Assembly (NCBI RefSeq): GCF_003014555.1 | Contig: NZ_PYGE01000007.1 | Location: forward strand, 186,001 to 250,000 | DNA: 64,000 nt | Source of the DNA: Haloactinopolyspora alba | GTDB taxonomy: Bacteria > Actinomycetota > Actinomycetes > Jiangellales > Jiangellaceae | Direction of reading: 5' to 3' | Shown: one piece after another, positions 52,804-62,313 of the stretch | How the letters are laid out: each line of letters begins with the position of its first letter | How positions within the stretch are numbered: the first letter of the stretch is position 1 | The notes under the pieces: model-generated | Database searches by the model: none | The model's input: the letters and a program-made list of their open reading frames with translations, nothing else | Told to the model about the DNA's origin: nothing | Made by a program: the position numbers and the translations under genes

Positions 52804-54915
52804 TCACGGCTGCTGCGGGCTGGCCACCCCCGGCGGCAGGAAGCGCGTGCCGGTGGTCTGCTCGGACGCGCCGCTGCGGTCGAGGTACGGCGTGATGCCG
52901 CCCAGGTGGAACGGCCAGCCCGCGCCGAGCAGCATGCACAGGTCGATGTCCTGCGCCTCGGCGACCACGCCCTCGTCGAGCATCAGCCGGATCTCCTGCG
53001 CCACGGCCGCCATCGCGCGGGCGCGGGCCTGCTCGGCGGTCAGCACCCGGTCGCCCTGCCAGAACAGCGCGGCCGTGTCGTCGTCGAGGTACGGCTGGCC
53101 CTGCTCGTTCCACGACCACAGCCCCGGTTTGCCGGCGTCGACGAGCCGGCGCAGGTTGTCCGAGACCGTGAACCGGTCGGGGAACGCCTCGTGCAGCGTC
53201 TCGTTGACGTGCAGGACGACGGCCGGGCCGACCAGCTGGAGCAGCACGAACGGCGACATCGGCAGGCCCAGGGGAGCGAGGGCCCGGTCGGCGACCTCCA
53301 CCGGCGTGCCCTCGTCGGCCACCGCGTTGATCTCGCTCATCAGCCGGATCAGCACCCGGTTGACGACGAACCCCGGCGCGTCCTTCACCAGCACGCAGGA
53401 CTTCTTCAGCGTCTTGCCGACGGCCAGCGCGGTGGCGAGCGTCTCGTCGTCGGTGCGCTCGGCCCGGACGACCTCGACCAGCGGGAGCACCGCGACCGGG
53501 TTGAAGAAGTGGAACCCGACGACACGCTCCGGGTGCCGCAGCTCGGTGGCCATCTCGCTGACCGACAGCGACGAGGTGTTGGTCGCCAGCACGCACGTCG
53601 GCTCGACGATCTCTTCGAGCTCGGCGAAGACCTGCTGCTTGATCTTCATCTCCTCGAAGACCGCCTCGATGACGAAGTCCGCGTCGGCGAACACGGACTT
53701 GTCGGTGGAGCCGGAGACCAGCGCCTTGAGGCGGTTGGCCTGGTCGGACGAGATGCGGCCCTTGCCGAGCAGCTTGTCGATCTCGGCGTGCACGTACCCG
53801 ACCCCGCGCTCGACGCGTTCGGCGTCGAGGTCGGTCAGTACGACTGGGACCTCCAGCCGGCGGACGTAGAGCAGGGCGAGCTGGCTGGCCATCAGCCCGG
53901 CGCCGACGACGCCGACCTTCGTCACCGGCCGGGCCAGGTCACTGTCAGGAGCGCCGGCGGGCCGCTTGGCGCGGCGCTGGGTCAGGTCGAACGCGTAGAC
54001 GCCGGAACGCAGCTCGTCACTCATGACCAGGTCGCCGAGCGCCTCGTCCTCGGCGGCGAACCCCTCGTCGCGGGTGGACGTGCGCGCTGCCGCGATCAGG
54101 TCGAGGGCGCGGTACGGCGCCGGCGCGGCCCCGTTCACCTTGGCGTCGGCGACCGCGCGCCCGCGGGTCACCGCCTGATCCCACGCCTCGGCGGTACGCG
54201 GCACGTCCGTGCGCTCGACCGTGACGTCCCCGCGCAGCACCTTCGCCGCCCACAGCAGCGACTGCTGCAGATAGTCGGCGCCCTCGAACGCGACGTCGGC
54301 GATCCCGAGCTCGGCCACCTGCGGGCCCTTGAGCATGCGGTTCTGGTTCAGGGCGTTCTCGATGACGACCGTGACCGCGGCGTCCGGGCCGATCAGGTGG
54401 GGCAGCAGCCAGGCGCCGCCCCACCCGGGGATCAGGCCCAGGAACACCTCGGGCAGCGCGATGCCCTGCGCCGCGCGGGAGATCGTACGGTACGTGCAGT
54501 TCAGCGCGACCTCGAGGCCCCCGCCGAGGGCCATGCCGTTGATGAAGCCGAAGGTGGGAACCGGCCCGTCGCCGAGCTTGCCGAAGACGCGGTGGCCCAG
54601 CCGGGCGAGCTGCACGGCCTGGTCACGCTCGGTCACCAGAGCCATGCCCTTGAGGTCGGCGCCCGCGGCGAGGATGAACGGCTTGCCGGTGACGGCGACG
54701 GCGACGACGCCCGGCTCGGCGTAGGCGGCGTCGATCGCGCGTTCGAGCTCGAGCAGGGACGCCGGGCCGAGCGTGTTCGGCTTGGTGTGGTCGGCGCCGT
54801 TGTCGAGCGTGATGAGCCCGGCCTTGCCCGCCCCCAGCGGGAGCTCGACGAAGCGCAGGTGGGCGCTGGTGACGACCTCGTCGGGAAAGAGCGAGTTGAA
54901 GTCCGTTCCGGCCAT
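52804..54915 (-). CDS. Fatty-acid oxidation complex alpha subunit (FadB/FadJ-type)
   Basis: A 703-residue bifunctional enzyme. N-terminal enoyl-CoA hydratase (residues ~20-300) with GKPFILAAGADLKGMA and oxyanion loop NGMALGGGLEVALNC, catalytic Glu in LPEVFLGLIPGWGG; C-terminal 3-hydroxyacyl-CoA dehydrogenase (~335-700) with VGVVGAGLMASQLALLY, VIEAVFEEMKIKQQVF and GFHFFNPV (catalytic His). It hydrates enoyl-CoA and oxidises the product with NAD+. ATG overlaps the thiolase stop by one base (TGATG), giving a coupled thiolase-alpha operon. Confidence 0.94.
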   Translation of the reverse strand: MAGTDFNSLFPDEVVTSAHLRFVELPLGAGKAGLITLDNGADHTKPNTLGPASLLELERAIDAAYAEPGVVAVAVTGKPFILAAGADLKGMALVTERDQAVQLARLGHRVFGKLGDGPVPTFGFINGMALGGGLEVALNCTYRTISRAAQGIALPEVFLGLIPGWGGAWLLPHLIGPDAAVTVVIENALNQNRMLKGPQVAELGIADVAFEGADYLQQSLLWAAKVLRGDVTVERTDVPRTAEAWDQAVTRGRAVADAKVNGAAPAPYRALDLIAAARTSTRDEGFAAEDEALGDLVMSDELRSGVYAFDLTQRRAKRPAGAPDSDLARPVTKVGVVGAGLMASQLALLYVRRLEVPVVLTDLDAERVERGVGYVHAEIDKLLGKGRISSDQANRLKALVSGSTDKSVFADADFVIEAVFEEMKIKQQVFAELEEIVEPTCVLATNTSSLSVSEMATELRHPERVVGFHFFNPVAVLPLVEVVRAERTDDETLATALAVGKTLKKSCVLVKDAPGFVVNRVLIRLMSEINAVADEGTPVEVADRALAPLGLPMSPFVLLQLVGPAVVLHVNETLHEAFPDRFTVSDNLRRLVDAGKPGLWSWNEQGQPYLDDDTAALFWQGDRVLTAEQARARAMAAVAQEIRLMLDEGVVAEAQDIDLCMLLGAGWPFHLGGITPYLDRSGASEQTTGTRFLPPGVASPQQP

Positions 54916-56138
54916 CAGGCAGCTGCCTCCTCGTACTCGGCGTGATGCGGGTTCTCCCAGACGACGGTGCCGCCCATGCCCAGGCCCACGCACATGGTGG
55001 TGACGCCGTAGCGCACCTCGGGGTGGTCCTCGAACTCGCGGGCCAGCTGGTTCATCAGGCGTACGCCCGAGGACGCCAGCGGATGGCCGACGGCGATGGC
55101 GCCGCCGTAGGGGTTGACCCGCGGGTCGTCGTCGGCGATGCCGTGGTGGTCCAGGAACGCCAGCACCTGGACGGCGAAGGCTTCGTTGATCTCGAACAGG
55201 CCGATGTCGTCCATGCCCAGCCCGGCCTTGGCGAGGGCCTTCTCGGTGGCCGGCAGCGGACCGGTGCCCATGAACTCGGGCTCGACGCCGGCGAAGGCGT
55301 ACGAGATCATCCGCATTTTCGGCGCGAGGCCCAGTTCGGCGGCGGTGTCGGCGCCGGTGAGCATGGCCGCGGTGGCGCCGTCGTTCAGCCCGGCGGAGTT
55401 GCCGGCGGTGACGCGGCCGTGCGGGCGGAACGGGGTCTTCAGCTCGGCGAGGTCGGCGGCGGTGGTGCCCGGCCTGGGCGGCTCGTCGGCCGTGGCCAAC
55501 CCCCAGCCGTGCTCGGTGCTGCGGGTGGCGACGGGCACCAGGTCCGGCTGGATCTTGCCGTCGGCGTAGGCCTTCGCCAGCTTCGCCTGGCTGGCCGCGG
55601 CGTACGCGTCGGCGCGTTCGCGGGTCAGGTGCGGGAACCGGTCGTGCAGGTTCTCCGCGGTGTTGCCCATGACCAGTGCGGACGGGTCGACGAGCTGCTC
55701 GGCGAGGAACCGCGGGTTCGGATCGACCCCGTCGCCCATCGGGTGGTGGCCCATGTGCTCGACGCCGCCGGCGACGACGACGTCGTAGGCGCCGACGGCG
55801 ATGCCGCCCGCGGTGGTGGTCACCGCGGTCATGGCGCCGGCGCACATCCGGTCGATGGCGAAACCGGGCACGCTGCGCGGCAGCCCGGCCAGCACCGCGG
55901 CGCTGCGCCCGATGGTCAGCCCCTGGTCGCCGGTCTGCGTGGTCGCGGCCACGGCGACGTCGTCGACCCTGTCGGGCGGCAGGGAGGGGCTGCGGCGCAT
56001 CAGCTCACGGATGCAGGAGACGACGAGGTCGTCGGCACGGGTCTCGTGGTACATCCCCTTCGGTCCGGCCTTGCCGAACGGGGTGCGGACGCCGTCGACG
56101 AAGACGACGTCGCGGACAGGCCTTGCGGGACGAGGCAC
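54915..56138 (-). CDS. Acetyl-CoA C-acyltransferase (thiolase, FadA-type)
   Basis: A 407-residue thiolase completing beta-oxidation by cleaving 3-ketoacyl-CoA. Nucleophilic Cys in IDRMCAGAMTAV near 98; C-terminal NEAFAVQVLAF, GGAIAVGHPLASSGVR (His) and catalytic TMCVGLGMGG (Cys). GTG start follows GAGGAGGGCCAG. It is the first gene of a two-gene operon with the alpha subunit. Confidence 0.94.
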   Translation of the reverse strand: MPRPARPVRDVVFVDGVRTPFGKAGPKGMYHETRADDLVVSCIRELMRRSPSLPPDRVDDVAVAATTQTGDQGLTIGRSAAVLAGLPRSVPGFAIDRMCAGAMTAVTTTAGGIAVGAYDVVVAGGVEHMGHHPMGDGVDPNPRFLAEQLVDPSALVMGNTAENLHDRFPHLTRERADAYAAASQAKLAKAYADGKIQPDLVPVATRSTEHGWGLATADEPPRPGTTAADLAELKTPFRPHGRVTAGNSAGLNDGATAAMLTGADTAAELGLAPKMRMISYAFAGVEPEFMGTGPLPATEKALAKAGLGMDDIGLFEINEAFAVQVLAFLDHHGIADDDPRVNPYGGAIAVGHPLASSGVRLMNQLAREFEDHPEVRYGVTTMCVGLGMGGTVVWENPHHAEYEEAAA

Positions 56139-56227
56139 CTGGCCCTCCTCGGTCGTGCGAGTGGGAACGTGGCACCGATGCTACTCGTCGGTAACCATGG
56201 TCGTGAAGCGGGTTCCGGTGACCCGGG

Positions 56228-56935
56228 TCACGTGCCCGGGCCGACGACGCGCAGCGCCTCCCGCCGCGACAACGCGGACAGCCGCCGTCCGGACCGGGCG
56301 ACGAACGAGCGCACCCAGTCCGGGTCGGTGCGCGAGTGCTGGCGAAGCGCCCAGCCGATCGCTTTGCGCAGGAAGAAGTCGGGGTCGTCGACGGAGGCGA
56401 GCACGCACGAGGCCAGCAGTTCGACGTCGACGTCCTCGTTGGCCCCGACCTGGCAGATGACCGCGGCCCGGCGGCGCCACCGGTCGTGATCGCGGCTCCA
56501 GGCCAGGACGGCCGGGGTGACCGTGGCACGGTGTGCGGTGAGGACCGGTCCGACCGAGTGGATCGCGACGTCGTCGACGAGGTCCCACCACGCCCCGGTG
56601 ACGATCATGTGCTCGAACAGCCCGAGTACGTCGGCGGAGCGCGCCCACGTCCGGTACGGCGGAGCCTGCGCCAGCTGGATCGCCGCGTAGCGCTCCTCAC
56701 GGTGCTCGGCGCCGTCCCAGAGCTCGCGCACCGTGGCCTCCCAGCAGTGGGGATCGCCGAGGACACGCTGACGCAGCAGCGGGCGCAGGGCGCGCACACG
56801 GTCCGGCTTCGGCACCCCGAGGAACGGCATCTCGGACTTCATGTACGCGCGCATCGGCGCGGCCTTCGCGGGGTCGGCCGCCGTCCGCAGCGCCGCGCGG
56901 ATGTCGGCCACGAGCTCGCTGTCCGCGGTGCTCAC
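56228..56935 (-). CDS. AlkD-like DNA alkylation repair protein
   Basis: A 235-residue HEAT-repeat DNA glycosylase family protein, which removes N3/N7-alkylpurines without base flipping. Family marks: MKSEMPFLGVPKPDRVRALR near 30-50, GAWWDLVDDVAIHSVGP with the catalytic-type Asp, FFLRKAIGWALRQHSRTDPDWVRSFV near 195. Start taken at GTG 56935, seven bases after TACGGT, fitting a leaderless mRNA; GTG 56944 would add MGA. Confidence 0.86.
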   Translation of the reverse strand: MSTADSELVADIRAALRTAADPAKAAPMRAYMKSEMPFLGVPKPDRVRALRPLLRQRVLGDPHCWEATVRELWDGAEHREERYAAIQLAQAPPYRTWARSADVLGLFEHMIVTGAWWDLVDDVAIHSVGPVLTAHRATVTPAVLAWSRDHDRWRRRAAVICQVGANEDVDVELLASCVLASVDDPDFFLRKAIGWALRQHSRTDPDWVRSFVARSGRRLSALSRREALRVVGPGT

Positions 56936-56942
56936 GGCGCCC

Positions 56943-56948
56943 ACCGTA
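56943..56948 (-). promoter_or_regulatory. -10-like box of the AlkD-like gene
   Basis: TACGGT on the minus strand, 7 bp before GTG 56935. Confidence 0.35.
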
Positions 56949-57012
56949 GACGGCCGGGCAGTCGGACGCGGTCAAATCCCGGGAGGGGAGGTGTGTGAGG
57001 CGGCGTGGAGGA

Positions 57013-57018
57013 TAGGCT
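57013..57018 (+). promoter_or_regulatory. -10-like box of the FAD oxidoreductase gene
   Basis: TAGGCT, 10 bp before ATG 57029; no ribosome site is seen. Slightly wider spacing than the other examples. Confidence 0.35.
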
Positions 57019-57028
57019 GATCAGCCAC

Positions 57029-58432
57029 ATGGCCGGATCGTACGACCTCATCGTCATCGGCGCGGGTCCCGCGGGGCTCGCCGCCTCGTGGCGCGCTGCC
57101 CAGCGCGGCATGAAGGTGGCCCTGCTCGAGCGCGCCGACCACGTCGGAGGGCTCGCCGCCTCGTTCGACGTCGTAGGTGTGCGCGTCGACCAGGGCTCGC
57201 ACCGCCTCGACCCGCACGCTCCGCCGGAGCTGCTGACGGACCTGCGCGGCCTGCTCGGCGACGACCTGCAGCAACGCCGGCGCAGCAGCCGCATCCGGGT
57301 CGGGGACGAGTGGCTGAGCCTGCCGTTCCGCGCCGACGAGGTGAGCCGCCGGCTGCCCGCGTCGCTGCTGGCGCGGGTGGCCCGCGACTCCGCGTTGTCG
57401 GCGTTCCGCCGCGCGGAGTCGGACACCTACGCCGGGGTGGTCCGTTCCCGTGTCGGCTCCGCGCTGTACGACGCCGTGTACGGGCCGCTGGCGGAGAAGT
57501 TCTGGGGGATGTCCGGCGAGAACATCAGCGCCGAGCACGCCCGCCGGCACACTGCCCGGCTCGGCACCTGGCGGGTGGCCGCGCGGGCGCTGACGCGTGG
57601 CCGCCGCGGGCGCGCCGACGTCGGCGGCTACTACTACCCCCGCACCGGCTTCGGCGAGCTGGTCGAGACGCTGTCGTCGGCGGCCACCGACAGCGGCGTC
57701 GACATCCGCACCGAGGCCGAGGTGGACCGGGTCCGGGTCACCGAGGACGAGGTCGAGGTGACCACACAGGACGGCGACGCCATCACCGGCGGACTGGTGT
57801 TCTCGACGCTGCCGCTGCCGGTGCTCGCCCGCATCGCCCGCCCGGCTCCGTCGCTCACGTCGATCGAGTCGTCCGCGCGGCTGCGCTACCGCGCCATGAT
57901 CCTGGTCTACGTCGTGCACCGGGGTGGACGGTGGACCCGGCACGACTCGCACGACATCCCGGACCCACGCACGCCGGTCGCGCGCATCTCCGAGCCGGTG
58001 AACTACCGCGACAACCCGGACGATCCGACCGACCGGACGGTGCTGTGCGCGGAGATCCCGTGCTCGATGACCGACGAGGTGTGGGGCCTGGACGACGAGT
58101 CGCTGGCCGACCTCGTCGACGAGACCCTGGGTCTGACCGGCCTGCCCGGTGTCGACCGGATGCACGTCGAGACGCGCCGGATCGGGCAGGTCTATCCGAT
58201 CTACCGCGCCGGCTACGAGCGCGACTTCAGCGACGTGGACACCTGGGCGCGGATGATCCGCCGAGTGGTCACACTCGGGCGGCAGGGCCTTTTCGTCCTG
58301 GACAACATCGACCAGGCACTGCTCATGGCCTACGACGCCGTGGACGCGATCCGCGACGACGGCCGCTTCGACCGGTACGCGTGGACGGTCGCCCGCGAGC
58401 GGTTCCACCGCTCCACGGACCCGCCGGTCTAG
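57029..58432 (+). CDS. FAD-dependent amine-oxidase-like oxidoreductase
   Basis: A 467-residue flavoprotein of the protoporphyrinogen-oxidase / UDP-galactopyranose-mutase-like superfamily: dinucleotide loop DLIVIGAGPAGLAASWRAAQRGMKVALLERADHVGG at the N-terminus (with the Glu that binds ribose), DQGSHRLDPHAP, and a C-terminal GLFVLDNIDQALLMAYDAVDAI. The middle YGPLAEKFWGM and GYYYPRTGFGELVETL segments resemble lycopene-cyclase/UGM-like members found with glycosyltransferases. Substrate unknown. Start at ATG 57029 puts the FAD loop near residue 10; GTG 57005 is possible. Its TAG stop overlaps the RNase D stop (CTAG). Confidence 0.82.
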   Translation: MAGSYDLIVIGAGPAGLAASWRAAQRGMKVALLERADHVGGLAASFDVVGVRVDQGSHRLDPHAPPELLTDLRGLLGDDLQQRRRSSRIRVGDEWLSLPFRADEVSRRLPASLLARVARDSALSAFRRAESDTYAGVVRSRVGSALYDAVYGPLAEKFWGMSGENISAEHARRHTARLGTWRVAARALTRGRRGRADVGGYYYPRTGFGELVETLSSAATDSGVDIRTEAEVDRVRVTEDEVEVTTQDGDAITGGLVFSTLPLPVLARIARPAPSLTSIESSARLRYRAMILVYVVHRGGRWTRHDSHDIPDPRTPVARISEPVNYRDNPDDPTDRTVLCAEIPCSMTDEVWGLDDESLADLVDETLGLTGLPGVDRMHVETRRIGQVYPIYRAGYERDFSDVDTWARMIRRVVTLGRQGLFVLDNIDQALLMAYDAVDAIRDDGRFDRYAWTVARERFHRSTDPPV

Positions 58433-59634
58433 GCGGCCGCGAACGCCTCGGCGACCGCGGCGGCGGTGAGCTGGATCTGCCACTCGCGCGCGCCCCGCTT
58501 GCGGAACGCCTCGGCCACCGCGTCCTCCGTCGGCGGGTCCGGCGGCTCCCACGCCGCGCGGCGCAGCGTGTCCGGCGTCAGCAGGTTCTCGACCGGCAAC
58601 TCGTGGGCCTCGGCGATCTCGACCACGCTGGCTCGCGCGGCCGCGAGCCGGACCGCCGCGTCGGGCTGGCGGTTCGCCCAGGACCGCGGCGGAGGCGGGC
58701 CGTCGTACGGGGCGGTCTGCGGCGGAAGCTCGGCCTCCGGCAGCCGCCTGGCCTCGGACACCGCGGCGTACCAGCGGCCGGTCTCGCGGCGTTGCGCGCG
58801 GCCGCGGAACACCGGCATGGCCGCCAGCGCCTCCTGCGTGGTCGGCATGGTCAGCGCAGCGTCGATGATCGCGGCGTCGGGCAACACCCGGCCGGGGGAG
58901 AGGTCGCGCTGTTCGGCGAGCGAGTCGCGGGCGTACCACAGCGCCCGGACGACCGCGAGCCTGCGGCGGTCACGGATGCGGTGCAGGCCGGACGTGCGCC
59001 GCCACGGGTCCGTGCGCGGCTCCGGCGGGTCGGCGTTGACCAGTGCCGCGAACTCCTCGTGGGCCCACGCGAGCTTGCCCGCGGCGCGCAGCTGCTCCTC
59101 GAGCGCGTCGCGCAGCTCGATCAGCAGCTCGACGTCGAGCGCGGCGTAGCGCAGCCACTCGTCCGGCAGCGGGCGGGTGGACCAGTCGGCGGCGGAGTGG
59201 CCCTTCTCGAGCGCGAACCCCAGCACGCTGTCGACCAGCGGCCCCAGCCCCACCCGGGGAAGTCCGAGCAGCCGGCCGGCCAGCTCGGTGTCGAACAGCA
59301 TCGTCGGGCGCATCCCCACCTCCGCCAGGCAGGCGAGGTCCTGGGACGCGGCGTGCAGCACCCATTCGGCGTCGGCGAGAGCGTCACCGAGGGGGGACAG
59401 ATCGGGAACGCCGATGGGGTCGATCAGTGCGGTGCCCGAGCCGTTCCGGCGCAGCTGGATCAGATAGGCACGGTGTCCGTACCGGTAGCCCGACGCCCGT
59501 TCGGCGTCCACTGCCACCGGGCCGCCCGCGGAGCTGAACCGGCTCAGCACCGTGTCCAGCGCGGCTCGCTCGTCCACGATGTCGGGCAGACCGTCTCGTG
59601 GCGCGAGTAGGGGTGTGGAATCTTCCGACGTCAA
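58429..59634 (-). CDS. rnd: RNase D-like 3'-5' exonuclease with HRDC domain
   Basis: A 401-residue exonuclease. DEDD nuclease at ~25-195: PVAVDAERASGYRYGHRAYLIQL (Asp, Glu), HAASQDLACL (Asp), LFDTELAGRLLG, YAALDVELLIELRD (Asp with Tyr). HRDC domain near 205-285 (RLAVVRALWYARDSLAEQRDLSPGRVLPDAAI) plus a C-terminal extension. Likely trims tRNA or other RNA 3' ends. Start is a TTG at 59634 overlapping the DUF3000 stop (TTGA), with GGCGGAG upstream, so translation is coupled. A longer frame to 59766 has no family residues. Confidence 0.88.
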   Translation of the reverse strand: MTSEDSTPLLAPRDGLPDIVDERAALDTVLSRFSSAGGPVAVDAERASGYRYGHRAYLIQLRRNGSGTALIDPIGVPDLSPLGDALADAEWVLHAASQDLACLAEVGMRPTMLFDTELAGRLLGLPRVGLGPLVDSVLGFALEKGHSAADWSTRPLPDEWLRYAALDVELLIELRDALEEQLRAAGKLAWAHEEFAALVNADPPEPRTDPWRRTSGLHRIRDRRRLAVVRALWYARDSLAEQRDLSPGRVLPDAAIIDAALTMPTTQEALAAMPVFRGRAQRRETGRWYAAVSEARRLPEAELPPQTAPYDGPPPPRSWANRQPDAAVRLAAARASVVEIAEAHELPVENLLTPDTLRRAAWEPPDPPTEDAVAEAFRKRGAREWQIQLTAAAVAEAFAAA

Positions 59635-60233
59635 CGGCTCCGCCTCGTGCGCTTCTGCGGGATGGCAACGACCCCGGTGGGCAAGGGTACCAACCCTGCC
59701 GCGGTGGTCAGCGCATCGCCCCAGGCCAGCGCATGTGGCATCAGTTCGCCGTCGAGCGGGGTCCACGAGGCGCGGATCTCGATCTCGGCCGTGGCGGTCT
59801 CGTCGGCCATGCCGCCGAAACCCTCCGACGACACCCTGGTGACGGTGCCGCTGGGCGCGGTGAACGGCGCCGAGCGGTTGGTCAGGGCGTCGATCATCCA
59901 GCTCCAGCCGACGGCGGGGAGCAGCGGGTCGCTGCCCATCTCGAGCTCCAGGCTCGCGCGGACGTACGTGACCAGGCGAAACTCGCCGTGCCAGGCCTCC
60001 TGGCCCGCCGGGTCGTAGAGCAGAACGAGACGGCCGGTCGCGGTAGGGTCGTCATCGTCCGACTCGACGAAGACGTCCGCGCTCAACGCGTGCGTGTGCG
60101 GCGCCAGCCGCTTCGGTGCCGGTGTCTCCTCGAGGTGGACCTCGGGGCGGAACTGCGCCGAGTGCAACGTCTCCACCGCGTGCGCGAAAACACCCGACAC
60201 CCCCGGCTGGAGGCCTTCGGTGCTCCTTGCCAC
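59631..60233 (-). CDS. DUF3000 family protein
   Basis: A 200-residue actinobacterial protein of unknown function: helical start, then beta strands (FVESDDDDPTATGRLVLLYDPAG, WHGEFRLVTYVRASLELEMGSDPLL, ATAEIEIRASWTPLD) and a basic C-terminus (QKRTRRSR). It regularly sits between RNase D and hemE. GTG start, seven bases after TAGTCT, with no ribosome site, so probably leaderless. Overlaps the RNase D start. Confidence 0.85.
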   Translation of the reverse strand: MARSTEGLQPGVSGVFAHAVETLHSAQFRPEVHLEETPAPKRLAPHTHALSADVFVESDDDDPTATGRLVLLYDPAGQEAWHGEFRLVTYVRASLELEMGSDPLLPAVGWSWMIDALTNRSAPFTAPSGTVTRVSSEGFGGMADETATAEIEIRASWTPLDGELMPHALAWGDALTTAAGLVPLPTGVVAIPQKRTRRSR

Positions 60234-60240
60234 AATCTGA

Positions 60241-60246
60241 AGACTA
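60241..60246 (-). promoter_or_regulatory. -10-like box of the DUF3000-RNase D operon
   Basis: TAGTCT on the minus strand, 7 bp before the GTG at 60233, in the 74-bp region divergent from hemE. Confidence 0.5.
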
Positions 60247-60307
60247 GGCCCGTTTGCCCGCGCCGTCAGCGAGCCACGCCCGGCGTGCGACGATCGGTGA
60301 TGTGACC

Positions 60308-61363
60308 GTGACCTCCGAGCAGCACCCTACCGAGCCCTCCGGACCATCCAGCAGTCTGTTCGTCCGGGCCTGCCGTGGCGAGCGAGGCCCGCGCGCACCG
60401 GTCTGGTTCATGCGCCAGGCCGGCCGTTCACTGCCGGAGTACCGCCGTGTGCGCGAGGGCGTGCCGATGCTGGAGTCCTGCGCTCGCCCGGACATGGTCA
60501 CCGAGATCACCATGCAGCCGGTGCGCCGCTACGGGGTGGACGCGGCGATCTTCTACTCCGACATCGTGGTGCCGCTCAAGGCGATCGGCGTCGACGTCGA
60601 CGTGAAACCCGGCGTCGGTCCGGTGCTCGGCGCGCCGATCAGGTCGCGGGCCGACCTGGACCAGTTGCGCCCGCTCGAACCGGACGACGTGCGGTTCGTC
60701 GACGAGTCGGTGCGCGCGCTGGTCGACCAGCTCGGCGAGACGCCGCTGATCGGATTCGCCGGCGCCCCGTTCACGCTGGCCTCGTACCTGGTCGAAGGCG
60801 GGCCGTCGAAACACCACGAGGTCACCAAGGCGCTGATGCACAGCGACCCCGAGCTGTGGCACGACCTGCTGTCCAGGGTGGCCGCGATCTCCGCCGCTTT
60901 CCTCGGCGTCCAGGTGGCCGCCGGCGCGTCCGCGGTGCAGCTGTTCGACTCGTGGGCAGGCGCGCTGTCCGCGCGCGACTACGCTCGCGTCGTCCAGCCG
61001 TACAGCGCGCGGGTCCTGGACAGCGTCGGCACCGTGCCCCGCATCCACTTCGGCGTCGGGACCTCGGAGTTCCTGCCGCTGATGGCCGAGGCCGGCGCCG
61101 ACGTCGTCGGCGTCGACTGGCGGCTGCCACTGGACGAGGCGGCACACCGGGTTCCCGGCAAGCCCGTGCAGGGCAACCTGGACCCGGCCCTGCTCGGCGC
61201 CGACCCGGCGGTGGTCGACGCCGAGGTCGACCGCATCCTGGCCGAGGGCCGCGGCGCCCCGGCGCACGTGTTCAACCTGGGCCACGGCGTGCTGCCCGAC
61301 ACCGACCCGGACGTCCTCGCGCGCGTCGTCGAACGGGTTCAGGCGGCCGGCGCCCCGGGCTGA
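60308..61363 (+). CDS. hemE: Uroporphyrinogen decarboxylase
   Basis: A 351-residue TIM-barrel enzyme that decarboxylates the four acetates of uroporphyrinogen III to give coproporphyrinogen III. PVWFMRQAGRSLPEYR with catalytic Arg near 35; DAAIFYSDIVVPLKAIGVDV with the key Asp; GFAGAPFTLASYLVEGG; and the C-terminal FNLGHGVLPDTDPD (His). GTG 60308 is six bases after GGTGAT; GTG 60302 directly abuts that site. Divergent from DUF3000. The 3' end overlaps the convergent DUF4349 gene by 25 bp. The next haem gene, cgoX, is on the same strand after it. Confidence 0.96.
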   Translation: MTSEQHPTEPSGPSSSLFVRACRGERGPRAPVWFMRQAGRSLPEYRRVREGVPMLESCARPDMVTEITMQPVRRYGVDAAIFYSDIVVPLKAIGVDVDVKPGVGPVLGAPIRSRADLDQLRPLEPDDVRFVDESVRALVDQLGETPLIGFAGAPFTLASYLVEGGPSKHHEVTKALMHSDPELWHDLLSRVAAISAAFLGVQVAAGASAVQLFDSWAGALSARDYARVVQPYSARVLDSVGTVPRIHFGVGTSEFLPLMAEAGADVVGVDWRLPLDEAAHRVPGKPVQGNLDPALLGADPAVVDAEVDRILAEGRGAPAHVFNLGHGVLPDTDPDVLARVVERVQAAGAPG

Positions 61364-62199
61364 CGGCGCCGCCGCACGAGCACCAGTGCCGGATAGCCCA
61401 CGGCCGCGGCCAGGACGGCGAATGGCAGGACGGCGCCGAGCGCGGTCAGCGCGAACGCGCCGGCCGACACGAAGGCGTCCCATCCGCCGCCGAGCCCGGC
61501 GAGAAAGCCGCGGTCGTCATCGCCCGGCGACTGCGCCGACGGGGCGTGCAGCTCGACGGTCACCGTGGCCAACGACGTCTGCTGGGCCAGCTGCTCCTGA
61601 CGGGTCAGCAGCGCGTCCAGGTCGGCCTCGCGCTTGCTCAGCTCGCGTTCGACGGCGATGACGTCGGAGAGGTCGCCGGCTTCGTCCAGCAGCGTGCGCA
61701 GCCGCTCGATGCTCGCGCGCTGTGAAGTGACCCGTGACTCGGTGTCGACGACCTCCTGCGTGACGTCCTCGGCGCTGCGGGTGCGGTGGGTGACCTCGCC
61801 GAGCTCGGTGAGCCGCTCGAGCGCGGCGTCGAGATCGTCGGCCGGGACACGCAGCGTGAGCGTCGCGTGCTCGTCGCCCGTCCGGCGTTCGTCGGCGACC
61901 AGCCCGCCGGCGCCGGTCGCGATGTCGGCCGCCCGCTGCGCGGCCGCCGGGACGTCGTCGGCGCGGATGGACAGGTCCACCGTGTGGATGACGTGTCGCT
62001 GCGCCGCGGACATCGCGGCCTGATCGATGACACCGCCGGAGTCGTCCGACGAAGCCGCCTGTTCATCCGGCGCGGCTGCTTCGGGAGCCGCCTCACCCGA
62101 GCCTCCGGCGGCCGAGTCGGCGGTCTCGCTCTCCCCGCCGCTGCATCCGGCCAGGACCGCGAGCACGAGCGCCGCGGCGCCGATCGTCGTTCTTCTCAT
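61339..62199 (-). CDS. DUF4349 lipoprotein
   Basis: A 286-residue surface lipoprotein: signal peptide with lipobox LAVLAGCSGG (Cys near 19), a Ser/Gly/Ala/Glu linker, an extracellular domain that opens with HVIHTVDLSIRADDVPAAAQRA and has LTLRVPADDLDAALERL, a coiled-coil at ~150-215 (ERELSKREADLDALLTRQEQ), and a C-terminal membrane helix followed by RRRR. This family is common beside hemE and cgoX; function unknown. ATG at 62199 follows GGGAGGTCACG. Convergent with hemE. Confidence 0.87.
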   Translation of the reverse strand: MRRTTIGAAALVLAVLAGCSGGESETADSAAGGSGEAAPEAAAPDEQAASSDDSGGVIDQAAMSAAQRHVIHTVDLSIRADDVPAAAQRAADIATGAGGLVADERRTGDEHATLTLRVPADDLDAALERLTELGEVTHRTRSAEDVTQEVVDTESRVTSQRASIERLRTLLDEAGDLSDVIAVERELSKREADLDALLTRQEQLAQQTSLATVTVELHAPSAQSPGDDDRGFLAGLGGGWDAFVSAGAFALTALGAVLPFAVLAAAVGYPALVLVRRRRQPGAPAA

Positions 62200-62313
62200 C
62201 GTGACCTCCCTCGACACCGGTGTGACGCCGGATCGTGGGTGGCGGTTGCGGCCGCGGCGGTCACGATCGGGACACGGAGCGGGCGGCGGGACGGTGTCTG
62301 GGATCCTGGGAGA

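Noticed and set aside
52906-54945. A 679-codon plus-strand frame opposite the beta-oxidation alpha subunit
   Set aside because: Same antisense pattern; the minus-strand gene has all catalytic residues of hydratase and dehydrogenase.
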